Below, in pieces: positions 1 to 6,529 of a stretch of 6,724 nt of DNA. The notes under the pieces were generated by a model. The model was not told where the DNA came from. It was given only the letters and a program-made list of their open reading frames with translations, and made no database searches. This stretch comes from an uncultured Bacteroidales bacterium. GTDB lineage: Bacteria; Bacteroidota; Bacteroidia; Bacteroidales; Marinilabiliaceae. Each line of letters begins with the position of its first letter. The first letter of the stretch is position 1. The stretch is taken from positions 1-6,724 of the forward strand of contig CAKVCS010000054.1 of the NCBI GenBank assembly GCA_934725785.1, written 5' to 3'. Both the position numbers and the translations under genes were made by a program.

Positions 1-45
1 CGCGAACACGTCTATTCTGCGCCATTAGCACCGCAAAGAAAATAA
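1..45. other. Undecided edge fragment: possible gene end (+) or gene start (-)
   Basis: Two readings are possible. On the plus strand frame 1 is open from base 1 to a TAA at 43-45 and would give a C-terminal tail REHVYSAPLAPQRK. On the minus strand an ATG at 25-23 opens a frame reading MAQNRRVR out of the left edge. A second plus frame stays open to a TGA at 54-56. None has a recognisable motif, and about 14 codons are too few to judge coding potential. The non-coding-looking sequence that follows shows only that any gene here begins or ends near this point. Confidence 0.2.
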
Positions 46-75
46 AAGCCTTATGAATATTCAAACTTTAGAGGG

Positions 76-97
76 AAAAAATGCCTCGGCTTAGGCA
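76..97 (-). terminator. Weak intrinsic terminator candidate, minus strand
   Basis: Read on the minus strand, TGCCT and AGGCA form a 5-bp stem around the loop AAGCCG (bases 97-82), followed immediately by six T (bases 81-76). The order is right for a factor-independent terminator, but the stem is short. It would stop minus-strand transcription arising between here and nupG, where I see no convincing gene. It may be chance or may mark an unannotated small transcript. Confidence 0.25.
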
Positions 98-352
98 GGC
101 GATTATTGTCTAATCAGTCGTAATTACTTGAATGTTATTATGTTGTCTCTTTGTGGGTTTCGCCTGTTGTTTAAGTTCTGATTCCACGTTCAGCGGTCGG
201 TTTGTCTCATTTTTTCGGATTTTAGGCGTTGTTAGTCTTGTTGAGAATTTCAAGTTTTTTAAGTTGGCGTGGGCGGTAGCCACGGCTCGTCCCAAGCATG
301 TCGCACTGCGCCTTTATCGCTGTATCATCTTCTGACGTGTCCTTATTTTGTA

Positions 353-360
353 TACATTTG
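353..360 (+). promoter_or_regulatory. Bacteroidota -7 promoter element for nupG
   Basis: TACATTTG matches the Bacteroidota housekeeping-sigma -7 consensus TAnnTTTG exactly. The upstream -33 box is weak: TCTG at 331-334 is the nearest approximation to TTTG at a plausible spacing of 18 bases. Transcription would start around 366-368, giving a leader of about 70 nucleotides before the GTG at 438. That leader would carry the GGAG and ATG of the short overlapping frame at 386. Confidence 0.5.
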
Positions 361-385
361 TGCGTGACATTCACGGAGTAAAAAA

Positions 386-544
386 ATGCGCCCTGCCGAT
401 TTCCCAGCGGGTGGCCTTATATTAATGAACTTTTGCCGTGCCTCTCAAACTTCGTCTCATAATTCTCTTTTTCCTCCAGTTTGCAACTTGGGGTGCTTAC
501 CTCACGTCCATGGGCAATTATCTCGCCAGGGTAGGGTTGGGTGA
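386..544 (+). other. Possible 52-codon leader reading frame overlapping nupG start
   Basis: An ATG at 386 is preceded by GGAG (375-378) with a seven-base A-rich spacer, the best Shine-Dalgarno-type start context in the window and unusual for Bacteroidota. The frame runs 52 codons to a TGA at 542-544 and overlaps the first 36 codons of nupG in another frame. Its sequence begins MRPADFPAGGLILMNF and looks like no family I know. Past 438 its codons are constrained by nupG, so length alone is weak evidence. It could be a translated upstream frame that tunes nupG expression, or a coincidence. It is unlikely to be the true nupG N-terminus, because GTG 438 already gives a family-like start. Confidence 0.25.
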
Positions 545-1694
545 GTACATAGGCTACTTCTATTCGGTGCAGGGGCTTGTCTCCATCTTTATGCCGACCC
601 TTTGGGGCATCTTGGCGGATAAGCGGATTGAGGCTCAGCGCCTTCTCGGGCTGTCGCACATTGTGGCGGGACTCCTCATGTTCGCCGTCTGCTTCGTGTG
701 CAAAGAGTCCGAACACGTCTCTTTCCATTCAATATTCCCCCTCTACGCTCTTTCCGTGGCGTTCTACATGCCAACGCTAGGCCTCGCCAACTCGGTCTCT
801 TACACGGCAATGCAGGGTTCGGGGCTTGACAAGGTGGCAGACTTCCCCCGTATCCGGATATTTGGCACTGTGGGGTTCCTCGTTGCCATGTGGTCTGTCG
901 ACTTCATCGGATTCCAACAGAGCCCTATGCAGTTTATGGTCAGTGGTGTCTGGGGATTGCTCATAGGCGTTTACGCTTTTACCATGCCTCGTTGTGCCGT
1001 GAACCGCGGCAATGACGGGCAGTCGCTGGTGCAGAGGCTTGGACTTGACGCCTTTGGCCTCATGAAGTCGCCGCGGATGTTCGCTTTCTTCGTGTTTTCG
1101 ATGATGCTCGGCATGGCATTGCAGATTACCAATGGTTTCGCCAGCCCTTTTATTGACGCTTTCGGCGGTCTCGATGAGTATAAGGGGGCTTTCTTCGTTG
1201 AGCATGCCAATCTTCTCATCTCTTTGTCTCAGATTTCCGAGACGCTCTGCATACTCCTCATTCCTTTCTTCCTGAAGCGCTATGGCATCAAGGTGGTGAT
1301 GCTAATATCCATGACGGCTTGGTTCTTGCGCTTCGGTCTTTTCGCGATAGGGGCGCCGGCGGGCCCGGGTATCGCCGCCCTCGTGCTGTCGATGGTGGTG
1401 TATGGTGTAGCGTTCGATTTCTTCAATATCTCTGGCTCCCTATTCGTCGACGGCGAGGTAGAGCCTTCAATGCGTTCAAGTGCGCAAGGTCTTTTCATGC
1501 TAATGACCAACGGCTTGGGGGCGGCAATAGGTACTCTGGCGGCGCAGGCGGTTGTTAATCACTTCGTATATTCCGCCACTGACCCCGAGAGCCAAATGTC
1601 CGGGTGGAGCGTGTCGTGGATGATATTCTCGGCCTATTCGCTCGTTGTCGCTATCGCGTTCGCCTTTTTGTTCAAGGGGCGCGAGAAGGCGTGA
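438..1694 (+). CDS. nupG: NupG-type nucleoside:H+ symporter (MFS)
   Basis: An inner-membrane major facilitator permease that would take up nucleosides with protons for salvage. The 418-residue product has about 12 hydrophobic segments (roughly 7-27, 37-58, 70-88, 98-118, 138-158, 166-184, 214-236, 255-278, 284-305, 309-330, 350-372, 391-412). Blocks typical of the nucleoside:H+ symporter family and recalled from E. coli NupG are present: MPTLG at 111-115, DFPRIRIFGTVGF at 135-147, LGLDAF at 201-206, LQITN at 228-232, SQISET at 264-269, FDFFNISGS at 326-334 and SAQGLFMLMTNG at 348-359. Length equals that of E. coli NupG as I remember it. GTG 438 is chosen because MPLKLRLIILFFLQF lines up with the NupG N-terminus, and an in-frame TGA at 426-428 excludes anything further upstream. 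No Shine-Dalgarno is visible next to the GTG. The gene stands alone, convergent with the ABC operon. A related substrate such as xanthosine (XapB) is possible. Confidence 0.93.
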   Translation: MPLKLRLIILFFLQFATWGAYLTSMGNYLARVGLGEYIGYFYSVQGLVSIFMPTLWGILADKRIEAQRLLGLSHIVAGLLMFAVCFVCKESEHVSFHSIFPLYALSVAFYMPTLGLANSVSYTAMQGSGLDKVADFPRIRIFGTVGFLVAMWSVDFIGFQQSPMQFMVSGVWGLLIGVYAFTMPRCAVNRGNDGQSLVQRLGLDAFGLMKSPRMFAFFVFSMMLGMALQITNGFASPFIDAFGGLDEYKGAFFVEHANLLISLSQISETLCILLIPFFLKRYGIKVVMLISMTAWFLRFGLFAIGAPAGPGIAALVLSMVVYGVAFDFFNISGSLFVDGEVEPSMRSSAQGLFMLMTNGLGAAIGTLAAQAVVNHFVYSATDPESQMSGWSVSWMIFSAYSLVVAIAFAFLFKGREKA

Positions 1695-1852
1695 GAGCCA
1701 GAGGTTAGCATTAGGAGGAGTACCGTTCGGTGGCGTCTCAGGCCTCTCCGTGCGGAGCTCTGTTTTGTTCGGGGATGTGCGCCCGATTGGCGGTGCGCGA
1801 ATTCATGACGCGCGTGGCTGACCAGAGGAACGATACTTGCCATTGGCGGGGC
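1695..1852. other. Convergent intergenic gap without a clear terminator
   Basis: The gap separates the 3' ends of nupG and the ABC operon. It contains a short CTCCG-tg-CGGAG hairpin around 1746-1757 followed by a broken T-run (TTTTGTT), and a GC-only stem GCGCG/CGCGC at 1795-1799 and 1809-1813 with a nine-base loop and no T-tract. Neither is a convincing intrinsic terminator, so transcription may end by Rho or by convergent read-through. No gene is supported here. Confidence 0.4.
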
Positions 1853-3718
1853 TTAGCTTCCGAACTGGCATTCGAAGAACCTCCGGTATTTCCCGCCTTG
1901 CCTCATCAGCTCGTTGTGGGTACCGACCTCAGCAACGCGTCCGTTGCTCAGCACCACTATCTTGTCCGCGTTGCGTATTGTGCTAAGGCGGTGGGCTATG
2001 ATCAAGCATGTGCGCCCTTCGGTCAGGTTGCTTATGGCCTGTTGCAGCCGCGCCTCTGTCTTCGCGTCCAGGTTGCTCGTGGCCTCGTCAAGAATCAGTA
2101 TGGGCGCGTCTTTATAAATGGCGCGGGCAATGGTCAGCTGCTGTCTCTGCCCGTTGCTCAGTCCGTTTTCTTTTTGCGAAATTTCGGTGTCGTATGACAG
2201 CGCCATGCGCTCTATGAAAGTGTCTGCCATGGCTTTGCGAGCGCTCTCTTTGATGCGCTTTTCTGAGCGTGAGGCGGGGTCGGTTCCGTATGATATGTTA
2301 TAGGCCACCGTTCCGCTCCACAGTGTCGGCTCTTGAAGCACCATGGCTATGGAGCTGCGCAGGAGGCTCAGGTCATAGTCCCGTATGTCTATGCCGTCAA
2401 TCGTTATGGCTCCATTCCTCACGTCATAAAACCTGGCAATCAGGTTGACCAGCGTAGTTTTGCCTGCCCCAGTCCCGCCCACTATGGCCACGGTCTCGCC
2501 CGGCGACGCCGTCATGCATACGTCGTGCAAGACGTCTTTGCCGAGCCCATATCCGAAGCTGACGTGCTCGATGGCGATGCGCCCCTCTATTTTGTGCCCG
2601 CTGACGTGGCCGGCCCTTACGCCAGTCTCCTCGTCCATTGTTTCGAATATGCGCTCAGCGCCCGCCACTGCGCTTTGCAAAGTGTTCAGCTGCGTAGCCA
2701 CCATGTTTATGGGGCGCAGGAATTGACGCGTGTAGAGCAGGAATGCCTGTATCGCGCCTATGGTTATAGCCCCTTGGGCGGCGAGCAGTCCGCCTGCCAC
2801 GGCGACTGTTATGTATGCCATGTTGTCCAGCAGCCGCAACATCGGCATCAGGATTCCACTGTTTATCTGGGCTTGCTCGCCTATCGCGCGCACCTTGGCG
2901 TTCTCTTCCCCGAATTTCCTCAGCCATCCGTCCTCACCTCCTATGGTGCGTATGGCGCGCAGCCCGCTCACGCTCTCCTCTATCACGGAGTTTAGGCAGC
3001 CTGTCGCGTCTTGCTGCTGGCGGAAGAGTTTGCGCGAGCGTGCGGAGACATATCTCGTCAAGAATGCCACAAGCGGTACGCTCAGGCACACCGCGAGAGT
3101 GAGCGGTGCCGACATGGACCACATGCATGCGACTATGCACGCCATCGAGACGAGCGTAGTGGAAATCTGCGCAATGGCCGGCCCCATGCCGTCGCGAATC
3201 ATCTCCGTGTCGCTTGTGAGGCGGCTCAAGATGTCGCCGCGTCCCTTAGAGTCGTAAAGCCCAACGTCCATCTTTAGCACGTGCTCCATCAGGTCGCTCC
3301 TCAGGCGCTCTGCCACGCGGTTCGACGCTCTCGTCTCGCAAAGTCCCTGCAACATGCCGGCCAGCGCACCTGTGGCATAGATGAGAGCGAGAAGTCCAAG
3401 CCGGCGCAGCAGTAGCCCACGGTCTATCGCCGAGCCCCCGGCATCGGTGCCGGCGGCCTCGCTTATGAAGCGCGCTGTCTCTGCAAGGGGAGTGCCGCCT
3501 TGCGTCGTTATGCACTCGTCTATCGCGTCGGCTATGACGAGCGGGGCCATCACCGAGGCCACCGAGGCCAGCACGGCACATATGGCTATGCCGCACACCG
3601 ACGGCCAGTGCCGCCCCCAATAGGGCAGCAGGCGTAAGACTGTCTTGTGCCAGTCTCTCACTGTGGCTCTCGGGGTCGCGGCCGCCCGTGGCCCGCTGTT
3701 GGGCATTGGTCCTGGCAT
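1853..3718 (-). CDS. ABC exporter half-transporter, catalytic subunit with degenerate signature
   Basis: A 621-residue type IV (ABCB-like) half-transporter: six-helix membrane domain (hydrophobic segments near 38-65, 104-124, 182-202, 205-223, 290-313, 316-335), then an ATPase domain from about 380. Visible motifs: Walker A GGTGAGKT 414-421, Q-loop Gln462, signature LSNGQ 520-524, Walker B ILILD 540-544 with catalytic Glu545, D-loop SNLD 548-551 and switch His576. All hydrolysis residues are present, but the signature has Asn where LSGGQ has its first Gly. In heterodimeric exporters such as TM287/288 and BmrCD the catalytically intact subunit characteristically carries the altered signature. 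A Pro/Ala-rich cytoplasmic leader (1-22) precedes the fold, and about 35-40 residues separate helices 1 and 2. The gene is second in the operon, starting 4 bases after its partner's TAG without a clear Shine-Dalgarno, which suggests translational coupling. Met5 is an alternative start. Substrate unknown: drug, lipid or peptide are all possible. Confidence 0.93.
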   Translation of the reverse strand: MPGPMPNSGPRAAATPRATVRDWHKTVLRLLPYWGRHWPSVCGIAICAVLASVASVMAPLVIADAIDECITTQGGTPLAETARFISEAAGTDAGGSAIDRGLLLRRLGLLALIYATGALAGMLQGLCETRASNRVAERLRSDLMEHVLKMDVGLYDSKGRGDILSRLTSDTEMIRDGMGPAIAQISTTLVSMACIVACMWSMSAPLTLAVCLSVPLVAFLTRYVSARSRKLFRQQQDATGCLNSVIEESVSGLRAIRTIGGEDGWLRKFGEENAKVRAIGEQAQINSGILMPMLRLLDNMAYITVAVAGGLLAAQGAITIGAIQAFLLYTRQFLRPINMVATQLNTLQSAVAGAERIFETMDEETGVRAGHVSGHKIEGRIAIEHVSFGYGLGKDVLHDVCMTASPGETVAIVGGTGAGKTTLVNLIARFYDVRNGAITIDGIDIRDYDLSLLRSSIAMVLQEPTLWSGTVAYNISYGTDPASRSEKRIKESARKAMADTFIERMALSYDTEISQKENGLSNGQRQQLTIARAIYKDAPILILDEATSNLDAKTEARLQQAISNLTEGRTCLIIAHRLSTIRNADKIVVLSNGRVAEVGTHNELMRQGGKYRRFFECQFGS

Positions 3719-3722
3719 GGGT

Positions 3723-5438
3723 CTATCTTGTTTGCGCTTCGCAGCTCTCCCTATATGTGGCGCTGTGCCTCATAAGCTCGTCGTGAGTTCCTCTGGCGGC
3801 TATGCGTCCCGAGCGCAGCACTACGATTTCATCGGCTTGCATGGCGGGCATCGCGCGCTGCGAGACGATCACTTTTGTAGCCTTTGTCGATTTTATCGCT
3901 TCGAGCACTTTTTTCTCAGTCACGCTGTCGAGGGCTGATAGGCTGTCGTCTATAATCAGGATTTCGGGTCGCGCAGCCATCATGCGGGCCAGGCATAACC
4001 TCTGCTTCTGCCCGCCCGACAGGTTTTGGCCTCCTTGATCAACCCTGCTGTCGAGTCCCAAGGGCTGCGAGCGGATGAAGTCGGCTATGCATGCGGCTTC
4101 TGCGGCCATCATAACGTCCGCGTCGGTCACCTCCGGCCTGCCATATTGAATGTTTTCGCGTATTGTGCCGCTGAAGAGTAGCGGAGTCTGCATGGCGATG
4201 CCCATATGTCTTCGCAGGTCGTCTCGCGGTATGTCGCGCAGGTCGACGCCGCCTATGGAGATGCCGCCTTGGGATGGTGAGTAGTTTTGGGCCAGGAGGT
4301 TTACAAGCGTTGTCTTGCCCGATCCCGTATCGCCAATTATGGCGACAGTGCTGCCTCTCTTGATGGTTAGCGTCGCGTCTTCTATCCGGTTCGCGCTGCC
4401 CTGCGCATAGGCGAACGAGACATTGCGCAACTCGATGTCCCCGTCTCTGAAAGGTCTGTCTGCGCGCCTTTCGCCCGTCTTGCCGTCACGCTCTTCCGCT
4501 GGCGTCTGCAACACCTCTTTTATTCTTTCTGACGACGCCTTCGCCTGGGTTATGCCCATTATGACGTGTTGCGCCATCATAAGGGCTATCTGTATTTGGG
4601 CCATGTAGTTTATAGCTGCCATTATTCCGCCGACTTTCATTTGCCCCGCTTCCACTTTGCCTGCCCCGCATAATATTATGAGTATGGTGCCAAGGTTGAG
4701 GGACAGTGACACGGACGGCATCATGGCCGAGAGGGCTTTCCCTACTTTCACGGACTGGTCGGCCATGGACTCGTTGGCGCCGTCAAACCTCTTTTTCTCA
4801 CGCTTCTCGTTGGCATACGCCTTTACGACTCTTAGCCCGGCCAGGGTCTCCTGCGTCACGCGGGTGAGGTGGTCGCGCCGCTCCTGTAGCCTGATGAAAA
4901 GGGCCATTGTGCGCCTCATGATGCCCGTCGCCATGCATACCGATGCCACCATCACGCACACTATTATTACGGATATGTCCACGTCTATCATTAGAGCCAT
5001 GCCGACTGAGCCGACGAACATCAGCGGGGCACGGAAGAGCAGGCGCATCGACTGCTGAACCATCCCTTGCATCCTGTTCACGTCGTCGCCAAGGCGGGTT
5101 ATGAGGCTCGGGGGCTCAAGGCGGTCAATGTCTTTGAATGTCAGCTGAGTGACCTTTGCGTACAGGTCGCCGCGCAGGTTCGCCCCGAACTTGTATGCTA
5201 CGCGGCCCGCCGCGTATATCGACAGCACGCCGCACGCCGCGCCCGCCGCTATGATAGCGAGCATCTTGACGCCCGTCGGCACAATTATGCCACTCTCGCC
5301 ATCTAATATCCCCTGGTCCACTATTGTCGCCATCAGCTCGGGCTGCGCCAGCTCAGCCCACGTCTCGATGAGGACGCAAACGGATGCGAGCAATGCCAGT
5401 GGCCACATCGGCCGCAAGTATCTGATGACTATATCCAC
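3723..5438 (-). CDS. ABC exporter half-transporter, degenerate-site subunit
   Basis: A 571-residue type IV half-transporter and the first gene of the operon. Six hydrophobic segments (near 11-29, 57-77, 136-152, 155-173, 240-258, 268-290) form the membrane domain, and the ATPase domain starts near 334. Motifs: Walker A GDTGSGKT 369-376, Q-loop Gln417, canonical signature LSGGQ 473-477, Walker B ILIID 493-497, D-loop SALD 501-504. The residue after Walker B is Asp498 rather than the catalytic Glu, and the switch position is Gln527 (VSQR) rather than His. Both changes are the hallmark of the non-hydrolysing subunit of heterodimeric exporters (TM287, BmrC, LmrC families). Its intact LSGGQ would complete the active site of the 621-residue partner encoded just downstream. 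The start is GTG 5438. The frame is open back to a TAA at 5510-5508 but holds no ATG, GTG or TTG upstream, and MDIVIRYLRPMW resembles family N-termini. Exported substrate not deducible. Confidence 0.93.
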   Translation of the reverse strand: MDIVIRYLRPMWPLALLASVCVLIETWAELAQPELMATIVDQGILDGESGIIVPTGVKMLAIIAAGAACGVLSIYAAGRVAYKFGANLRGDLYAKVTQLTFKDIDRLEPPSLITRLGDDVNRMQGMVQQSMRLLFRAPLMFVGSVGMALMIDVDISVIIVCVMVASVCMATGIMRRTMALFIRLQERRDHLTRVTQETLAGLRVVKAYANEKREKKRFDGANESMADQSVKVGKALSAMMPSVSLSLNLGTILIILCGAGKVEAGQMKVGGIMAAINYMAQIQIALMMAQHVIMGITQAKASSERIKEVLQTPAEERDGKTGERRADRPFRDGDIELRNVSFAYAQGSANRIEDATLTIKRGSTVAIIGDTGSGKTTLVNLLAQNYSPSQGGISIGGVDLRDIPRDDLRRHMGIAMQTPLLFSGTIRENIQYGRPEVTDADVMMAAEAACIADFIRSQPLGLDSRVDQGGQNLSGGQKQRLCLARMMAARPEILIIDDSLSALDSVTEKKVLEAIKSTKATKVIVSQRAMPAMQADEIVVLRSGRIAARGTHDELMRHSATYRESCEAQTR

Positions 5439-5442
5439 ATCC

Positions 5443-5450
5443 CAAAAATA
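5443..5450 (-). promoter_or_regulatory. Candidate -7 element abutting the ABC operon start
   Basis: On the minus strand bases 5450-5443 read TATTTTTG, an exact match to TAnnTTTG. It ends only 4 bases before the GTG at 5438, so a transcript from it would begin at or next to the start codon and be essentially leaderless. No good -33 TTTG lies at the expected distance, and the flanking sequence is A/T-rich, so a chance match is quite possible. The real promoter may lie further upstream in 5451-5542. Confidence 0.3.
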
Positions 5451-5494
5451 ACACCATTCGACCCTTTTCTCTAAGATGGCAATCGTTAAAACAT

Positions 5495-5502
5495 TATATT
5501 CG
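5495..5502 (+). promoter_or_regulatory. Candidate -7 element for the lipoprotein-VanZ pair
   Basis: TATATTCG differs from the Bacteroidota consensus TAnnTTTG at one position. It would place transcription start near 5508 and leave a leader of about 35 nucleotides before the ATG at 5543. The leader just ahead of the ATG is A/T-rich (AAATTAAAG), the usual start context in this phylum. No clear -33 box is seen. Confidence 0.35.
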
Positions 5503-5542
5503 CGCCGTTAACCATTTCTTTTTAGACAAAATCAAATTAAAG

Positions 5543-6067
5543 ATGAAGAAGCGTTTTGCTCTTATGCTGGCACTCGCCGGCTCTCTCGCGTTCACCGCAT
5601 GCTCTGACGATGACGACACGTCGCCTATCATAAATTCTGCAACTTCGTTCAAGGGAACTTCAACCGCGACTGTCATGTCATTTTCAATCCCTATGGAAGA
5701 CGATGTCGTCACGGTCGCTCCCATGCCCAAAGACAAAAGCATGGCTCAGCTGACGTTCGCGGAGCGCACCATGTCTGTGAATATGGGGATGGCGAGCATG
5801 AATGTCAAGATGGACGCGTTCACCATCGACAGTTGCCAAGTTGCCGGTTCTGCCGACAACTACACGCTGACCCGCAATAACGCCTTTGCGGTCAGTGGCG
5901 TAAAGGTGTCTCTCAGCGGCATGGAGTCTGAGCAGACTGTGACCGGTACACTCGCCTCTGCGGCTCTCGCCGATGGTGTCTTGACCGTCAAACTCGCCGA
6001 TGTCAAGGCTCACTCCAGCATGCCTATGACCATGACCCTCGAATTCGAGGGTCAGCAGGTGAAATAA
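5543..6067 (+). CDS. Methionine-rich calycin-like surface lipoprotein
   Basis: A 174-residue lipoprotein. Residues 1-19 form a signal peptide (MKKR, hydrophobic core) ending in a lipobox FTAC with Cys20 as the lipidation site. The next residues SDDDD (21-25) match the lipoprotein export signal described for Bacteroides, so the mature protein probably faces outward from the outer membrane. The rest alternates polar and hydrophobic residues as in a small beta-sheet protein. Its opening SFKGTSTATV and ending MTLEFEGQQVK resemble Bacteroidota calycin-like/lipocalin-like lipoproteins; that assignment is by pattern only. The mature part holds 13 Met in 155 residues, clustered at 77-90 (Met77, 81, 83, 86, 90) and 160-164 (Met160, 162, 164), plus one Cys (Cys98). 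Function unknown; ligand or metal binding is a guess. ATG 5543 is set by the signal peptide. It is first of a likely two-gene unit with the VanZ-like gene. Confidence 0.85.
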   Translation: MKKRFALMLALAGSLAFTACSDDDDTSPIINSATSFKGTSTATVMSFSIPMEDDVVTVAPMPKDKSMAQLTFAERTMSVNMGMASMNVKMDAFTIDSCQVAGSADNYTLTRNNAFAVSGVKVSLSGMESEQTVTGTLASAALADGVLTVKLADVKAHSSMPMTMTLEFEGQQVK

Positions 6068-6078
6068 TATTTCTCGGC

Positions 6079-6489
6079 ATGATCCAGGCTCTTAGGGCGG
6101 TTCCCGCCGTGCTCATAATGTTGACGAGCATTTACCTCTCGTCGCTGCCCAAAATTGAGGCCATGCCGGCCTTTTGGAATGCCGACAAGCTTGTTCACCT
6201 TGTCTGTTTTGGCGGTTTCGCGTTCTGGGTGGCGTTCGCCATGAGCGCCCCATTGGCGAGGCGTAGGCTGACTCGCGCGTTGTGGCTCGCGCCAGTGCTC
6301 TTTATTGCCGCGTATGGGGCGGTCGACGAGTTTCACCAGAGCTTCACGCCCGGGCGCAGCTGTTCGGTGCCGGACTGGTGCGCCGACGCCGTGGGAGGGG
6401 CGATTGGCTCCTATGCTCACGGGCTTTTGCTCTTCTCAAAGTGGCGAGTGGGGCGCTATTGGCGCGCTTTCGCGGGAGTGGAGGGCTAA
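6079..6489 (+). CDS. VanZ-like membrane protein
   Basis: A 136-residue integral membrane protein with four hydrophobic segments (about 7-22, 40-56, 66-80, 102-119). It carries the VanZ-like family pattern: DKLVH at 36-40 with Phe44 after it, then YGAVDEFHQSFTPGR at 79-93 and a DW..D...G pattern from Asp99 to Gly106. The namesake VanZ lowers teicoplanin susceptibility in enterococci, but the biochemical role of most VanZ-like proteins, especially in Gram-negative bacteria, is unknown; no resistance is implied. The length is typical for single-domain members. ATG 6079 lies 11 bases after the lipoprotein stop, so the two are probably co-transcribed. The only upstream purine motif is AGGTGA (6057-6062), too far away to be a standard ribosome binding site. 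A strong terminator follows. Confidence 0.9.
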   Translation: MIQALRAVPAVLIMLTSIYLSSLPKIEAMPAFWNADKLVHLVCFGGFAFWVAFAMSAPLARRRLTRALWLAPVLFIAAYGAVDEFHQSFTPGRSCSVPDWCADAVGGAIGSYAHGLLLFSKWRVGRYWRAFAGVEG

Positions 6490-6529
6490 GTAGCCTGAGC
6501 TGGTCGAGGCGGAGAAATAAGCCATAAAG

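Larger units (their letters stand above)
46..385. other. Intergenic region upstream of nupG, no gene supported
   Basis: This stretch is more AT-rich than the genes around it. The two short open frames in it (110-295 minus, 132-335 plus) overlap each other antisense, have no family-like motif and no convincing start context, so I do not call them genes. Visible structure: a small hairpin at 82-97 next to a six-A run at 76-81; a 5-bp hairpin at 268-284 (CGTGG/CCACG); a 5-bp perfect hairpin at 363-375 (CGTGA-cat-TCACG) just past the candidate promoter. I recognise no tRNA, rRNA, riboswitch or SRP/6S-type RNA signature, but a small RNA cannot be excluded. Confidence 0.5.

Noticed and set aside
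110..335. Two overlapping antisense open frames (61 and 67 codons) in the leader of nupG
   Set aside because: They share the same DNA on opposite strands, lack family-like motifs and start signals, and lie in sequence that otherwise looks intergenic.
425..427. ATG 425 as the true nupG start with a frameshift error
   Set aside because: It needs a one-base deletion to reach the nupG frame, while GTG 438 as it stands matches the N-terminus expected for the family.
777..1205. 142-codon minus-strand open frame inside nupG
   Set aside because: It is antisense to conserved NupG motifs, and its His/Arg/Glu-rich product is typical of a shadow frame.
2333..2995. 220-codon plus-strand open frame inside the 621-residue ABC gene
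   Set aside because: It lies antisense to the membrane and linker region of a clearly real ABC subunit. Its composition is what GC-rich codon bias on the other strand produces, and it has no recognisable domain.
6052..6420. 122-codon minus-strand open frame opposite the VanZ-like gene
   Set aside because: The plus strand encodes the conserved VanZ motifs in this interval, so the antisense frame is a shadow.
6079..6489. Calling the VanZ-like gene a glycopeptide-resistance gene
   Set aside because: VanZ-like domains are widespread in bacteria without van clusters, none of the other van genes is present here, and Gram-negative outer membranes already exclude glycopeptides.
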